Part shown: in pieces, positions 8,661 through 17,278 of the stretch
Position numbering within the stretch: position 1 is the stretch's first letter
Layout: every line of letters starts with the position of its first letter
Assembly: GCF_030151385.1 (NCBI RefSeq)
Contig: NZ_JASLDS010000046.1
Span: 1 to 64,000 of the forward strand
DNA length: 64,000 nucleotides
Origin: Soonwooa sp.
GTDB lineage: Bacteria; Bacteroidota; Bacteroidia; Flavobacteriales; Weeksellaceae
Reading direction: 5' to 3'
The notes under the pieces: model-generated
The model's input: the letters and a program-made list of their open reading frames with translations, nothing else
What the model was told of the DNA's origin: nothing
Database searches by the model: none
Position numbers and translations under genes: made by a program

Positions 8661-8690
8661 AAAACGCAAAGCTTTGGCTTTGCGTTTTTT
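8661..8690. terminator. Bidirectional intrinsic terminator
   Basis: A perfect 12-bp stem, AAAACGCAAAGC / GCTTTGCGTTTT, with loop TTTG and T runs on both sides, lies between the convergent genes ending at 8654 and 8710. Confidence 0.9.
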
Positions 8691-8709
8691 GATTTTTATC
8701 TAGATTGGA

Positions 8710-9297
8710 TTATTTTAGGCGTCCTTCAGCAATATTTTTGTCAATAAGGATATCGAAAACTTCACCCATTTCGTCGGACGAACGCTTCACAGCATTTTCG
8801 ATAATTTTGCGCGCTTGCTCCGCTGTAACACCAGCTTCTGTCCAGCTTTTCCCTTCTGTGTAAGAGTTCAGGATGAATGGCATAATTCGGTCGATAGAAC
8901 AAGCAAAAATAGCATCAGCTGTTTTTTCTTCTTCAAATTCTAGCCAAAGATTGTAAAATTCTTCTCCCAAATCTTCGCCAAGAATTCCGAATATCTTACG
9001 TGCTGCAATTTTTTCACGCTCAAATTTTCCTTCCATTAAGGCTTCATCGAAAATAAAAGTATCGCCTGCATGAATCTCTACCAAATCATGAATTGACAAC
9101 ATTCTAATCACACGTAACAAATCGATTTGCTCTTTTTGTTTAGCGTAAGGATAAAGAATCTGTGCCAAAATGATAATTTGCCAGCTATGTTCAGCTGTAT
9201 TTTCGCGACGGCTATCATCAGCATTATAATTTCTGCGGTTAACATTTTTTAGCGCATCAACCGCCAATATAAAGTCTATTTCTTTCTGTAATTTCAT
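8710..9297 (-). CDS. HD-domain phosphohydrolase (HDDC2/YfbR-like)
   Basis: 195 residues forming one HD domain. Metal ligands are visible: His37 in NTAEHSWQ, His70-Asp71 in SIHDLVEIHAGD and Asp136 in CSIDRIMPF. This spacing is that of the HDDC2/YfbR-like group, whose studied members are nucleotidases acting on deoxynucleoside monophosphates. It is cytoplasmic. It is the last gene of a minus-strand operon with the FG-GAP protein (2-bp gap) and pepE. The substrate is not determined by the sequence. Confidence 0.8.
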   Translation of the reverse strand: MKLQKEIDFILAVDALKNVNRRNYNADDSRRENTAEHSWQIIILAQILYPYAKQKEQIDLLRVIRMLSIHDLVEIHAGDTFIFDEALMEGKFEREKIAARKIFGILGEDLGEEFYNLWLEFEEEKTADAIFACSIDRIMPFILNSYTEGKSWTEAGVTAEQARKIIENAVKRSSDEMGEVFDILIDKNIAEGRLK

Positions 9298-9299
9298 TT

Positions 9300-9983
9300 T
9301 TATTCTTTGTAATAATCTTTGATTTTATAGGTTTTGGTCTTTGTTTGCCATTTTCCTTTTACTAGATTTCTGGTAATGACTTTAACGTTTTCGCCACCTG
9401 TTGCATCTTCTTCAAATTCCGATACCTTTACAAGTCCTTTTTTCGGCACAACCTCATATTCTGTTTTTATATGCCAGCAACAACCTGATTTTGCATAAGT
9501 TGTAATTCGTTTTTTGCTAGAATCGGTCTCGAACATCCCAAGATTTTCATAGGTTAAATCCGTTAATTCTTCGCTCAAAACATATTGCTTCTTTGTCGAA
9601 TTATAAACATAAACATCATAAGACGGCCCTCCATAACTTCCTTGATTTCCGTTACGAACAGCGACATCTTCGGAACCATCAAAATTGAAATCACCAAAAA
9701 TAAGTGGGCTTTGCTCACCATACATTTCGATAACATTGACGCTTGGCTTTTGGTTTTTGTTGAGATAAAAGTACAAATCTTCCGACGTCAAAGTTTGGAA
9801 AATCTTCTTCGTTTTTTTATCGATTAATTTTATTGTTCCTTCGCCGCTACAGGTATCGCCTTCACAATTCTGAACTGAGATTTTCGCATCGAAATCATTG
9901 CTCGCATTTTTGAGATTAAAATTGTATTGACCAAAACAAAACTGTCCCAAAACTAAAACTGGTAAAAAGGCTGTCTTTTTCAT
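9300..9983 (-). CDS. Secreted FG-GAP-type (XAC2610-related) protein
   Basis: 227 residues with a signal peptide (1-19, ending CFGQ). Residues 97-108 read GDFNFDGSEDVA, a calcium-loop FG-GAP/VCBS motif, followed by GSYGGPSYDVYVY, as in XAC2610-related proteins. Four Cys residues (40, 45 and the CC pair near 167) could form disulfides after export. It lies between pepE (12-bp gap) and the HD hydrolase (2-bp gap). Role unknown; a secreted binding protein is the simplest reading. Confidence 0.65.
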   Translation of the reverse strand: MKKTAFLPVLVLGQFCFGQYNFNLKNASNDFDAKISVQNCEGDTCSGEGTIKLIDKKTKKIFQTLTSEDLYFYLNKNQKPSVNVIEMYGEQSPLIFGDFNFDGSEDVAVRNGNQGSYGGPSYDVYVYNSTKKQYVLSEELTDLTYENLGMFETDSSKKRITTYAKSGCCWHIKTEYEVVPKKGLVKVSEFEEDATGGENVKVITRNLVKGKWQTKTKTYKIKDYYKE

Positions 9984-9995
9984 CGTTGTTTGTGT

Positions 9996-10688
9996 TTATA
10001 ATTCGCTGCCCGATTCGATTTCGTAAGGTTCTTTGCCTTGTTCGAAGATTCGGGTTAGTTGTGAGCCTTCAACTGTTATTTTGTTGTCAATTCTTCTGAT
10101 CCAGTTCCCTTCTCGTAAGCCAACAACTTTAAGGTTGTTCTGTGTCAGAAATTCTAAGATTCTTGTTTCGCGGGTTTCGCCATTGTGGTGCAAATCTGGA
10201 TTTGGATCCAAATAATGTGGATTGATATTAAATGGAACCAATCCCATACAATCAAAACTTGGTGGATATACAATCGGCATGTCATTGGTGGTTTTCATAT
10301 TAACACCACCAATATTGCTTCCTGCACTGCATCCTAAATATGCTTTCCCCGAAACGACATTTTGTTTCAGAACTGACATCAAATGTTCTTCATGCAATGT
10401 CTTTACCAATAGAAAAGTGTTTCCTCCTCCAGTGAAGTAAGCTTTTGCTTGGTTGATGGCTTCGGCTTTGTCTTCGAACTCATGAAGTCCTCTTACTTTT
10501 TTACCAATTGTTGCAAAAAAACTTGCTGCTTTTGCGGTATACTCTTCATGCGAAATGCCTCCTGGACGTGCAAATGGGACAAATAAAATCTCATCAGCGT
10601 CCGCGAAAAGTTTTTCTAATTTTGGTTTTAAGTATTCTAAATATTGTCCTCCATATAATGTGGAAGTCGATGCTAATATTATATTCAT
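9996..10688 (-). CDS. pepE: Dipeptidase E (peptidase family S51)
   Basis: A cytoplasmic serine peptidase that cleaves dipeptides with N-terminal aspartate. Its 230 residues match the family length. The nucleophile is Ser121 in GCSAGSN and the catalytic His is probably His158 in NINPHYLD; Asp136 lies one residue from the position of the third catalytic residue in the E. coli enzyme. The glycine turn FTGGGNTF (86-92) precedes the elbow. It is the first gene of a three-gene minus-strand operon. No clear promoter is visible in the repeats just upstream. Confidence 0.9.
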   Translation of the reverse strand: MNIILASTSTLYGGQYLEYLKPKLEKLFADADEILFVPFARPGGISHEEYTAKAASFFATIGKKVRGLHEFEDKAEAINQAKAYFTGGGNTFLLVKTLHEEHLMSVLKQNVVSGKAYLGCSAGSNIGGVNMKTTNDMPIVYPPSFDCMGLVPFNINPHYLDPNPDLHHNGETRETRILEFLTQNNLKVVGLREGNWIRRIDNKITVEGSQLTRIFEQGKEPYEIESGSEL

Positions 10689-10719
10689 TTTTATTGTTTT
10701 ATTTTTCAGATTTTGGATT

Positions 10720-10790
10720 TACGATTTACGATGCATGATTTACGATGTACGATGTACGATTTAAGATTTACGATTTAAGATTTACGATTC
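10720..10790. repeat. Degenerate short tandem repeat (GATTTACGAT type)
   Basis: GATTTACGATTTACGATGC and variants with TAAGATT or TGTACGAT follow one another for about 70 bases. It is low-complexity DNA between pepE and the next repeat block. Confidence 0.75.
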
Positions 10791-10811
10791 TTAATTATTA
10801 GGATTTCTCGA

Positions 10812-10945
10812 TTCACTTCAGCTCCACTCAGTAACCACAGTATCTAACTCCTAATTCCTAAAACTTCAATTGTAATTCGCAGATAATTATGCTCCTCCAT
10901 TCACTTCGGCTCCGCTCAGTGACCACAGTCCTTAATTCCTAATTC
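10812..10945. repeat. Two copies of a block of about 50 bp
   Basis: The block begins TTCACTTCAGCTCCACTCAG, contains ACCACAGT and ends near CTAATTCCTAA. A second copy at about 10898-10945 begins TTCACTTCGGCTCCGCTCAG. It resembles an interspersed flavobacterial repeat. Confidence 0.65.
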
Positions 10946-10965
10946 GTAAATCGTCATTCGTAAAT

Positions 10966-11042
10966 CGTCATTCGTCATTCGTCATTCGTCATTCGTCATT
11001 CGTCATTCGTCATTCGTCATTCGTCATTCGTCATTCGTCATT
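10966..11042. repeat. Perfect array of eleven CGTCATT units
   Basis: The 77 bases are exactly eleven copies of CGTCATT with no mismatch. Diverged ancestors (CGTAAATCGTCATT) sit just upstream. Such arrays change length by slippage. Confidence 0.9.
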
Positions 11043-11120
11043 CGTAAATAACGTTTTCTAATTTATGGACAAATTTCGGGATTCTGATTTGGATGGGAAA
11101 ATTTTCTTATTATCACTTTC

Positions 11121-11284
11121 TGTGAGGGATGGCAGCGGCATCCTTGTGGGCGAGTGAGGCGGCGGAGCGCAGCGGAGCCGTCCGAGCCAGCCCGTCAAGA
11201 TATAGCGAACAGCCCGACCCAAGCGAGGAACTGGAGGCGCGGCGTAGCAAGCGACGGAAGTTACCGAGCGAAGGGGCACAGCCT
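11121..11284. repeat. GC-rich intergenic element of about 160 bp
   Basis: From GTGAGGGATGGCAGCGGCAT to GAGCGAAGGGGCACAGCC the composition is far richer in G and C than any flanking DNA. It contains GGCGGAGCGCAGCGGAGCCG and AGATATAGCGAACAGCCCGA. Similar blocks are, from memory, common at the 3' ends of Chryseobacterium genes. Whether it is a transcribed RNA or a mobile repeat cannot be told here. Confidence 0.6.
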
Positions 11285-11289
11285 AAAAC

Positions 11290-11323
11290 AAAAATGCTTC
11301 GCAAAATCGCGAAGCATTTTTTT
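11290..11323. terminator. Intrinsic terminator of the TonB-dependent receptor gene
   Basis: A 9-bp stem ATGCTTCGC / GCGAAGCAT with loop AAAATC, flanked by A and T runs, abuts the minus-strand stop codon at 11322-11324. Confidence 0.85.
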
Positions 11324-13766
11324 ATAGTTTAAACTCTAATTTCACATTAAAGAATCGTCCTGTTAATCGAACCGGAACTGGATAATAAGCGGTGCTGTTA
11401 ACATCATTCACCCATTGATTAGCAACAGTGTTATTAATATTAAATGCATTGAAAATCTGAACGCCCAAAGTCAATTCTCGGAAATTACCCCAGAAACCAC
11501 CTGTCACTTTGTTGTCTTTTTGATCGATGAAAACCTTCGTCAAACCAATATCAACACGTTTGTAAGCAGGCAAAGTTCTTTGATAATTATACGCAGCCAA
11601 ATAATCTGGCTGTCCATTGTTATCGAACATCACAGGCGTACCAGACGGCAATCCACTTGCGTAAGTCAAGGTTAAGTTAACACGCATACTTGGGAATTTT
11701 GGCATATAATCTTGGTAGAACATCGAAAACTTGAATCGTTGATCTGTCGGTCTTGGAATATAACCATGGTTTTCGATATTTTCATAAACTCTGGCATAAC
11801 TTGCAGAAATCCATGAATCTACACCTGGCACAAACTCTCCAAATAATCTTGTATCTAATCCGTAAGCATAACCTTCCGCATTATTTTTACCAGAATAACG
11901 TATTCTAACATTATCCAGATAATATGGAATTAAATTATCAAACTTCTTATAGTAAGCTTCAGTTGTTAACTTAAATGGTTTTGAATCTTTAGCAGTTCCT
12001 AAACGGAATTCGTAATCGTTGCTCAAGATAATTTGGTAAGAACGTTGCGCTTTGATATTCGGATTAAAATCACCATTAAGGTCTTTGATCTCCTTATAGA
12101 AAGGTGCTTGGTAATATACACCACCTGTCAATTTGAACAACATATCCATATCCCAGTTTGGCTTAATCGCAAACTGAGCTCTTGGACTTACCAAAGTTTC
12201 TTTAGTAAAACTCCAATTCTGAACTCTTACACCTGCATTAACAAAAACCTTGTTATCTCCCCAATTGAATTTTTGAGAATATTGTGCGTAAGCTGACAAT
12301 CTCGTAGCATCGATGTCATTAACGCCCGCAATGTGGTATTTTAACTTTAACGCAGAGGCATCTAGATTTCCTGGAAGTACAAAATCTCTTGGCGTGCTGT
12401 ACCCCAAAGAATCCACCAATTGCCATTCGTTAGTATTATCTTGTAATTTTTCTTTTTCGATTTTAACACCAACTTCGAAGTCTGTATTGACGTTTGGTGA
12501 AAAACGTGCTCTTGCTTGTGCGCCCATCGTACGAACACGTAAATCATTTCTGGCATGATCGATTTGTCCTCCAGCATCATAAGAAGCTACGGGATCTCCA
12601 GTTTTGGGATCAAAAGCCTGTAACATATATCCTGACGCAATGCTATAATATTCGCGCTCACGATTTTGATAAGCAAAAGCATCAACACCAAGATTCCATT
12701 GTTTGGTCGGCTTATAGTTAAAGCTCAAAGTTCCCATCATGTTTTTGTACTGATCGTCCTCTTTACCATTATAACCAACAGTCAAACGGATTGGCTGAAA
12801 CAATGATCCAAACTCAACTTCTTTTTGTTTTGGAATCATCTCGTAGTCGTTTTTAGAAAAATATCCTAAGAACGATACATTCAGCTTGTCATTGAATTTA
12901 TACGTAATATAAGATTGGAAATCCATATACTGAGGATTGAAATCCGTATCCTCATTAAGTGTATTTAGCACCAAATTCGTATTACGATATCTCGCACTCA
13001 CAAGCGCAGAAAGCTTCTTGTCCTTCGTTGTTCCACCCAAAGTTAAACGACCTCCAATAAGAGAAGCTTCACCAGAAAGTTCTAATTCTCGCGGTTGTCT
13101 ATAATAGATGTTAAGCACCGACGACATTTTGTCGCCATAACGCGCTTCGAAACCTCCAGCAGATACGTTAAGCGAGCCAACCATATCTGGGTTAATGATA
13201 CTCATCCCTTCTTGCAAAGAGTTTCTAATCAAAAACGGACGGTAGATTTCTATATCATTAATGTAGATAAGGTTTTCGTCATAATTACCACCACGCACCA
13301 TGTACTGCGAACTAAGTTCGGTATTGGAGTTAAATTGCGGCAGTGTCTTGATCAAACCTTCTACACCACCAGAAAGTGAGGCAACAATTTGCGCTTCTCT
13401 TGGCGAAATCTCTACAGAACTAAGATCGTTAGATTTTGGTTTTATTTTCTTTTGGAAAATTACTTCTTTGATCTCGTTAAGTTTAGCAACAGGCACAAAC
13501 AACACATTAAGGTTTTGCGTTTTTGGCGTCAATGGAATTTGCTTTGTAAAAGATTTGAAATCTTCTTTTTCCACTGACAAGCTTGTAACTTCGGTCGCTA
13601 ATGGGATTTTAATAAAACCTTTGTTATCGGTTTGGTATTCTTGATTGTTATAAGTCACTTTTGCTTGGCCAATTGCATTGCCGTCTTCGTCCAATACTTT
13701 TAGGTTAATTTGAGAGAAAACAGCCAAAGGCGTCATCAAAAGAAATAAGGAAATATAATTTTTCAA
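11322..13766 (-). CDS. TonB-dependent outer-membrane receptor
   Basis: 814 residues. A signal peptide (1-19) is followed by a carboxypeptidase-regulatory-like beta domain (20-95), a plug domain (about 120-222, with YMVRGGNYDENLIYINDIE at 155-173) and a 22-strand-type barrel ending in an aromatic beta signal (FFNVKLEFKL). It would import a bulky nutrient across the outer membrane using TonB. No SusD partner, siderophore gene or Fur-type gene adjoins it, so the ligand is unknown. The start codon is TTG at 13766, the only codon that gives a proper signal peptide. Confidence 0.85.
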   Translation of the reverse strand: MKNYISLFLLMTPLAVFSQINLKVLDEDGNAIGQAKVTYNNQEYQTDNKGFIKIPLATEVTSLSVEKEDFKSFTKQIPLTPKTQNLNVLFVPVAKLNEIKEVIFQKKIKPKSNDLSSVEISPREAQIVASLSGGVEGLIKTLPQFNSNTELSSQYMVRGGNYDENLIYINDIEIYRPFLIRNSLQEGMSIINPDMVGSLNVSAGGFEARYGDKMSSVLNIYYRQPRELELSGEASLIGGRLTLGGTTKDKKLSALVSARYRNTNLVLNTLNEDTDFNPQYMDFQSYITYKFNDKLNVSFLGYFSKNDYEMIPKQKEVEFGSLFQPIRLTVGYNGKEDDQYKNMMGTLSFNYKPTKQWNLGVDAFAYQNREREYYSIASGYMLQAFDPKTGDPVASYDAGGQIDHARNDLRVRTMGAQARARFSPNVNTDFEVGVKIEKEKLQDNTNEWQLVDSLGYSTPRDFVLPGNLDASALKLKYHIAGVNDIDATRLSAYAQYSQKFNWGDNKVFVNAGVRVQNWSFTKETLVSPRAQFAIKPNWDMDMLFKLTGGVYYQAPFYKEIKDLNGDFNPNIKAQRSYQIILSNDYEFRLGTAKDSKPFKLTTEAYYKKFDNLIPYYLDNVRIRYSGKNNAEGYAYGLDTRLFGEFVPGVDSWISASYARVYENIENHGYIPRPTDQRFKFSMFYQDYMPKFPSMRVNLTLTYASGLPSGTPVMFDNNGQPDYLAAYNYQRTLPAYKRVDIGLTKVFIDQKDNKVTGGFWGNFRELTLGVQIFNAFNINNTVANQWVNDVNSTAYYPVPVRLTGRFFNVKLEFKL

Positions 13767-13957
13767 TGCTTCGTTTTTTTGGTCGTTAAATATACGATTA
13801 ATGTTGATTATCTAAAGTCTAAAAACGTTGAAATCTGTAAAAAGATTGTTTAAGTTTCTTAATTTTATTTATTTAATTTAACAAAAACAAAATTATTTTC
13901 AGAATACTAAATTTCGACAGCTTAATCTGAAATATTTGCCTCTACAATTTACGTGAT

Positions 13958-14338
13958 ATGAAAGAAAATGATATTCTCGATTTGATCGATAATAAATCCG
14001 ATAAAAAAACTGTGAAACTTATTTTCAGGTTTTTCACACTGTTATTTGTGCTTTTAATTATATATCTCGTAGCTACAAATAATACATCTACGATTAATAA
14101 ATTGTTGTCTATAGAACAATACGCTAAAGTTAATCGGATATATAACAATGAAAGAGAGCACAATTTTCTCTATGTTGAATACAGTGATGGAAAGAAAATG
14201 TTGCTAGAATACAATTATAAAATTGGAGATTCAATTTCTAAACGAAAAGGAGATTCAATAGAATATATTTTCAGAGGAGATTCCATACTAAAGAACAATC
14301 TTTTGGAGCGCGCTAGAAAAGATCGGTTAATTCATTAA
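13958..14338 (+). CDS. Small single-pass membrane protein (relative of 3013-3381)
   Basis: 126 residues. A charged cytoplasmic N-terminus (1-24) precedes one transmembrane helix (about 25-43, FFTLLFVLLIIYLVAT). The outer domain contains NFLYVEYSDGKKML, YNYKIGDSISKRKGDSIEY and a basic tail. The motif order matches the protein at 3013-3381, including the Tyr-rich strand followed by GDSI. It stands alone between the receptor gene and kdsA. Function unknown. Confidence 0.65.
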   Translation: MKENDILDLIDNKSDKKTVKLIFRFFTLLFVLLIIYLVATNNTSTINKLLSIEQYAKVNRIYNNEREHNFLYVEYSDGKKMLLEYNYKIGDSISKRKGDSIEYIFRGDSILKNNLLERARKDRLIH

Positions 14339-14476
14339 TTCTTTAGAAACAGAAATTTTTTAATCTAATTTTAATATTTTTTACCAAAGTCAATTTTCTA
14401 AATACATAGCTTTGCATAATTATATTAATAATCATTCAGATTTTTAATTGTTGTAAAATTTTTTCCACTAAAAACA

Positions 14477-14508
14477 AAAGGAGTTTGATATTTTCAAACT
14501 CCTTTTTT
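14477..14508. terminator. Bidirectional intrinsic terminator
   Basis: The stem AAAGGAGTTTGA / TCAAACTCCTTT with loop TATT and flanking A/T runs lies between the plus-strand gene ending at 14338 and kdsA ending at 14512. Confidence 0.9.
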
Positions 14509-14511
14509 ATT

Positions 14512-15321
14512 TTAAATAATCGCTTCTCTTACACGCGTCAACTTCTGTAATAGATCCTCCAATTTGTCTAGTCTCAACATATTGGCACCATCGGACAAAG
14601 CGGTTTCTGGTGTCGGATGTGTCTCTATAAACAATCCATCTGCACCAACAGCTATACCAGCTTTCGCAATCGTCTCAATCAGTTCTGGTCGACCACCTGT
14701 AACACCCGAGTTTTGGTTAGGTTGCTGCAAAGAATGTGTCACATCCAAAATAACTGGCGCATATTGTTGCATCGTCGGAATCCCACGGTAATCTACCACC
14801 AAATCTGTATAACCAAAAGAATTTCCTCTTTCGATAATGGCAACTTTTTGATTGTGAGAATCTGTAACTTTCTGAACCGCAAATTGCATCGCTTCAGGTG
14901 ACAAAAATTGACCTTTCTTAAGCGTTACACATTTTCCAGTTTTAGCGGCAGCAACCAAAAGATCGGTTTGACGTACCAAAAAAGCTGGAATTTGTAACAC
15001 GTCAACATATTGCGCTGCCAAAGCTGCATGTTCGTTTTCGTGAATATCGGTTGTTGTTGGAATATTAAAAGTCTCGCCAACCTTTTTAAGAATCTCCAAA
15101 GATTTTTCTTCGCCAATCGAAGTGAAAGAGTCTACTCTACTGCGATTAGCTTTTTTGAAACTTCCTTTAAAAATATAAGGAATATTGTATTTATCAGTAA
15201 TTTCAATTACTTTCTCTGCAATACGAAGCGCCATATCTTCGCCTTCGATAATACAAGGTCCAGCAATTAAAAAGAAGTTTTTGGAATCTTTATGTTTTAT
15301 GTTTTCTAAATACTGTATCAT
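14512..15321 (-). CDS. kdsA: 3-deoxy-8-phosphooctulonate synthase (KDO-8-P synthase)
   Basis: It condenses phosphoenolpyruvate with arabinose 5-phosphate to give KDO-8-phosphate for the lipopolysaccharide inner core. The 269 residues are full length, with AGPCIIEGE near the start, FKGSFKKANRSR, the TTDIHE strand, the VTLKKGQFLSPE loop and LDVTHSLQQP. Cys23 in AGPC replaces the Asn of the E. coli enzyme, which marks the metal-dependent class. It is the last gene of a minus-strand series, 4 bp after the frameshifted DUF1697 gene. Confidence 0.95.
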   Translation of the reverse strand: MIQYLENIKHKDSKNFFLIAGPCIIEGEDMALRIAEKVIEITDKYNIPYIFKGSFKKANRSRVDSFTSIGEEKSLEILKKVGETFNIPTTTDIHENEHAALAAQYVDVLQIPAFLVRQTDLLVAAAKTGKCVTLKKGQFLSPEAMQFAVQKVTDSHNQKVAIIERGNSFGYTDLVVDYRGIPTMQQYAPVILDVTHSLQQPNQNSGVTGGRPELIETIAKAGIAVGADGLFIETHPTPETALSDGANMLRLDKLEDLLQKLTRVREAII

Positions 15322-15325
15322 AAGA

Positions 15326-15857
15326 TTATTTAAGTTTTGTTATAATTTTTTGAATCGTGTTAAAGTTACGACTCGTTAATTTATCTTTCAGACTTTTCTT
15401 TCCCAAAATTTTGCCAAAGTCGGATTGCACGGTATTTCCTTTTGGTGTCTGCCAATAGAACACATCATTGACAATTTTGGCAGATTCTTGCTCCTTGTTT
15501 TTAGCATTTTCAAAAAAAGTCAAAAGCTCTCTTGCTGTTTCTTTATCCGAAATAAAAACATAATTGTGAAAATCGTCTTTAGTATCAAAAGGCATAGCTT
15601 CAGCAATAATTTCAATCTCATCTAAACTTCTGACAAATAAAAAAGCATCATAATTAAAAGCCACAGACATTGCTTTTTCCAAAACTGGCTTTAAAGTTTC
15701 AAGCTTACTTTCAGATTCAAAAAGGATATTTTCCGCTTGCTAAAATACTTTGTACATTCTGCATTCCCGTTTTTGAAAACACGTCACAAACATCTTTCAT
15801 TTTCAAGGAAGCGCCGTTAATATTAACACCTCGAAGAAAAGCACAATACTTTTTCAT
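15326..15857 (-). pseudogene. DUF1697 gene with a one-base frameshift
   Basis: The ATG at 15857 opens 46 codons that begin MKKYCAFLRGVNINGASLKM, the standard DUF1697 start, and stop at 15717-15719. The rest of the family (from about residue 58, EKAMSVAFNYDAFLFVRS to the end) continues in another frame to 15326. Removing one T from the TTTT run at 15729-15732 (an A in the gene) restores the usual ASGNILFES and joins both parts into one protein of about 177 residues. DUF1697 proteins are cytoplasmic and of unknown function. It lies 7 bp after the upstream gene and 4 bp before kdsA. A sequencing error in the homopolymer is the main alternative. Confidence 0.85.
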
Positions 15858-15864
15858 TTAACAG

Positions 15865-17211
15865 TTACCAATAATAATTTCCGATTAATTGCATTCCGAA
15901 TGTTTGCAAAAGACACATAAAATATATGACAGAAATATCTCTACTTTCAATATTTTTTAAAAACAAAACAAAAAACGGAACAATATAAAGACAAGCTCTT
16001 GCAGTTTCGCCAGTACCATAAGCGCCCGTTAAAAACATAACAGCTAAGGCTATAATAGCTGAAAAAGAAAAAACTTTAATCTTCTTATCATCAAAGAAAT
16101 TAATCTTTTCGTTCTTAAAACTAAAAAAATAAGCGACATATCCTAATGACAAAAAGAATAAAATCTCGCAAACATCTTCCAATCTTGTGAAGAAATAAAT
16201 TGTAGGGTTATGCAAAAGCATAAATCCATTTGGGTTTTCGGAATGGCTGGCTTCTCTAAAGGTTTCTAAATAATTACTTCCTGTAAAATCTGACAACCAA
16301 AAGATAAATCCAGCTGTTAGAAGGACACTTAACAAAGAAGCAATGCTTACTGAAAATTGTTTTCTGTACAAAGTTGCTAAGCATAACAAGCCTGCAAATG
16401 CAATAAGGAACAATCCTGAAAAGGACATCAAATTCATAAATGTCAATCCTAAAAACATTGCCACTATCGAAATAATGTTTAGACGATTATCAACAAAAAC
16501 TTTGGACAATCCGCAAGCAAACAATAACGCTGCCGTCAAAACCAATCCATCAATCGATACCAACATATAGATATTAACAGATGGAATAACAGCAAATAAC
16601 AACAACATCAGTTTTCGGCGCGAGCTTTCGATGTCAAAATTTTTCATTAGGATGTTCAGCAATGGAAAGCTTAACACAGAAATAGCGAAAAATCCTAAAC
16701 TCAATCCTAAAACATTTCCATTAAAAAGTTTCAGAAAAAAGTAATGTATCAAAGTGGTATATGGAGGATGCGTCCTTGTATGCATCTGGAATGACTCTAA
16801 GTTTTTATTAAAATCACGTAACCAAATTTGCCAATCTCCGATGTTAATTGCATCAGTATAATATTGTCTTCCTTTAAAATAAAATGGCTGTAGAAAGGCG
16901 ATATCAATATTTCCTTGCCCCATATTTCCTAGAAAAACAAGGAGCACACACAACAAATAAATCCAGAAAAAATTTAGCTTTCGATAACTATTATAAGATA
17001 GCAAACCAACACCAAGAAATAACAAACAAAACAAAATGCCTGTTACCAAAAATGAAGAGGGATAGATTACCGAAAACGGAAACAAAATATTATTTCCTGT
17101 AAAAACAAATTGGTTGATATAGTAGATGCCTCCAGCTAAGAATAACCAAATGCCTATGGCAAGAAAAAAAATGCCAAGTGGAAAGTTAGATTTTTGTAAA
17201 TATTTTATCAT
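15865..17211 (-). CDS. Polytopic membrane protein, GT-C glycosyltransferase-like
   Basis: 448 residues with about eleven transmembrane helices. The largest loop (about 105-150) carries RTHPPYTTLIHYF, which resembles the HP-containing segment after the first loop of GT-C glycosyltransferases such as the PMT/ArnT group, but a clear DE/DD metal motif is not evident. It lies in a minus-strand series between a DUF2723 GT-C protein upstream and DUF1697-kdsA downstream, an envelope-glycan setting. Transfer of a lipid-linked sugar is plausible, not shown. Confidence 0.6.
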   Translation of the reverse strand: MIKYLQKSNFPLGIFFLAIGIWLFLAGGIYYINQFVFTGNNILFPFSVIYPSSFLVTGILFCLLFLGVGLLSYNSYRKLNFFWIYLLCVLLVFLGNMGQGNIDIAFLQPFYFKGRQYYTDAINIGDWQIWLRDFNKNLESFQMHTRTHPPYTTLIHYFFLKLFNGNVLGLSLGFFAISVLSFPLLNILMKNFDIESSRRKLMLLLFAVIPSVNIYMLVSIDGLVLTAALLFACGLSKVFVDNRLNIISIVAMFLGLTFMNLMSFSGLFLIAFAGLLCLATLYRKQFSVSIASLLSVLLTAGFIFWLSDFTGSNYLETFREASHSENPNGFMLLHNPTIYFFTRLEDVCEILFFLSLGYVAYFFSFKNEKINFFDDKKIKVFSFSAIIALAVMFLTGAYGTGETARACLYIVPFFVLFLKNIESRDISVIYFMCLLQTFGMQLIGNYYW

Positions 17212-17227
17212 TTGTGTGTTATAATAA

Positions 17228-17259
17228 CAGGCCTCAAGAGAACTTAAGACCTGTTTATT
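17228..17259 (-). terminator. Probable terminator after the DUF2723 gene
   Basis: An AACAGGCCT / AAGACCTGTT inverted repeat with one mismatch lies 20 bases after the DUF2723 stop codon. It is imperfect and may only partly stop transcription into the next gene. Confidence 0.5.
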
Positions 17260-17278
17260 TAGAGTTTTTTTTGAAATG

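Larger units (their letters stand above)
10689..11321. other. Gene-free stretch filled with repeats and a GC-rich block
   Basis: In order this holds degenerate GATTTACGAT-type repeats (10720-10790), two copies of a block of about 50 bp, a perfect 7-mer array, a GC-rich island and a terminator. I see no protein-coding signature: the open frames in the island are side effects of its base composition. Confidence 0.7.

Noticed and set aside
10966..11042. The 7-mer array as an origin or iteron cluster
   Set aside because: There is no replication gene or DnaA-type context; the unit is too short and the array looks like slippage.
11058..11332. Several overlapping open frames on both strands in the GC-rich island
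   Set aside because: They arise because GC-rich DNA has few stop codons; translations are low complexity (Arg, Ala and Ser rich), overlap each other and a terminator, and lack starts with promoters.
14564..14901. Plus-strand frames antisense to kdsA
   Set aside because: They are shadows of a highly conserved coding sequence on the other strand.
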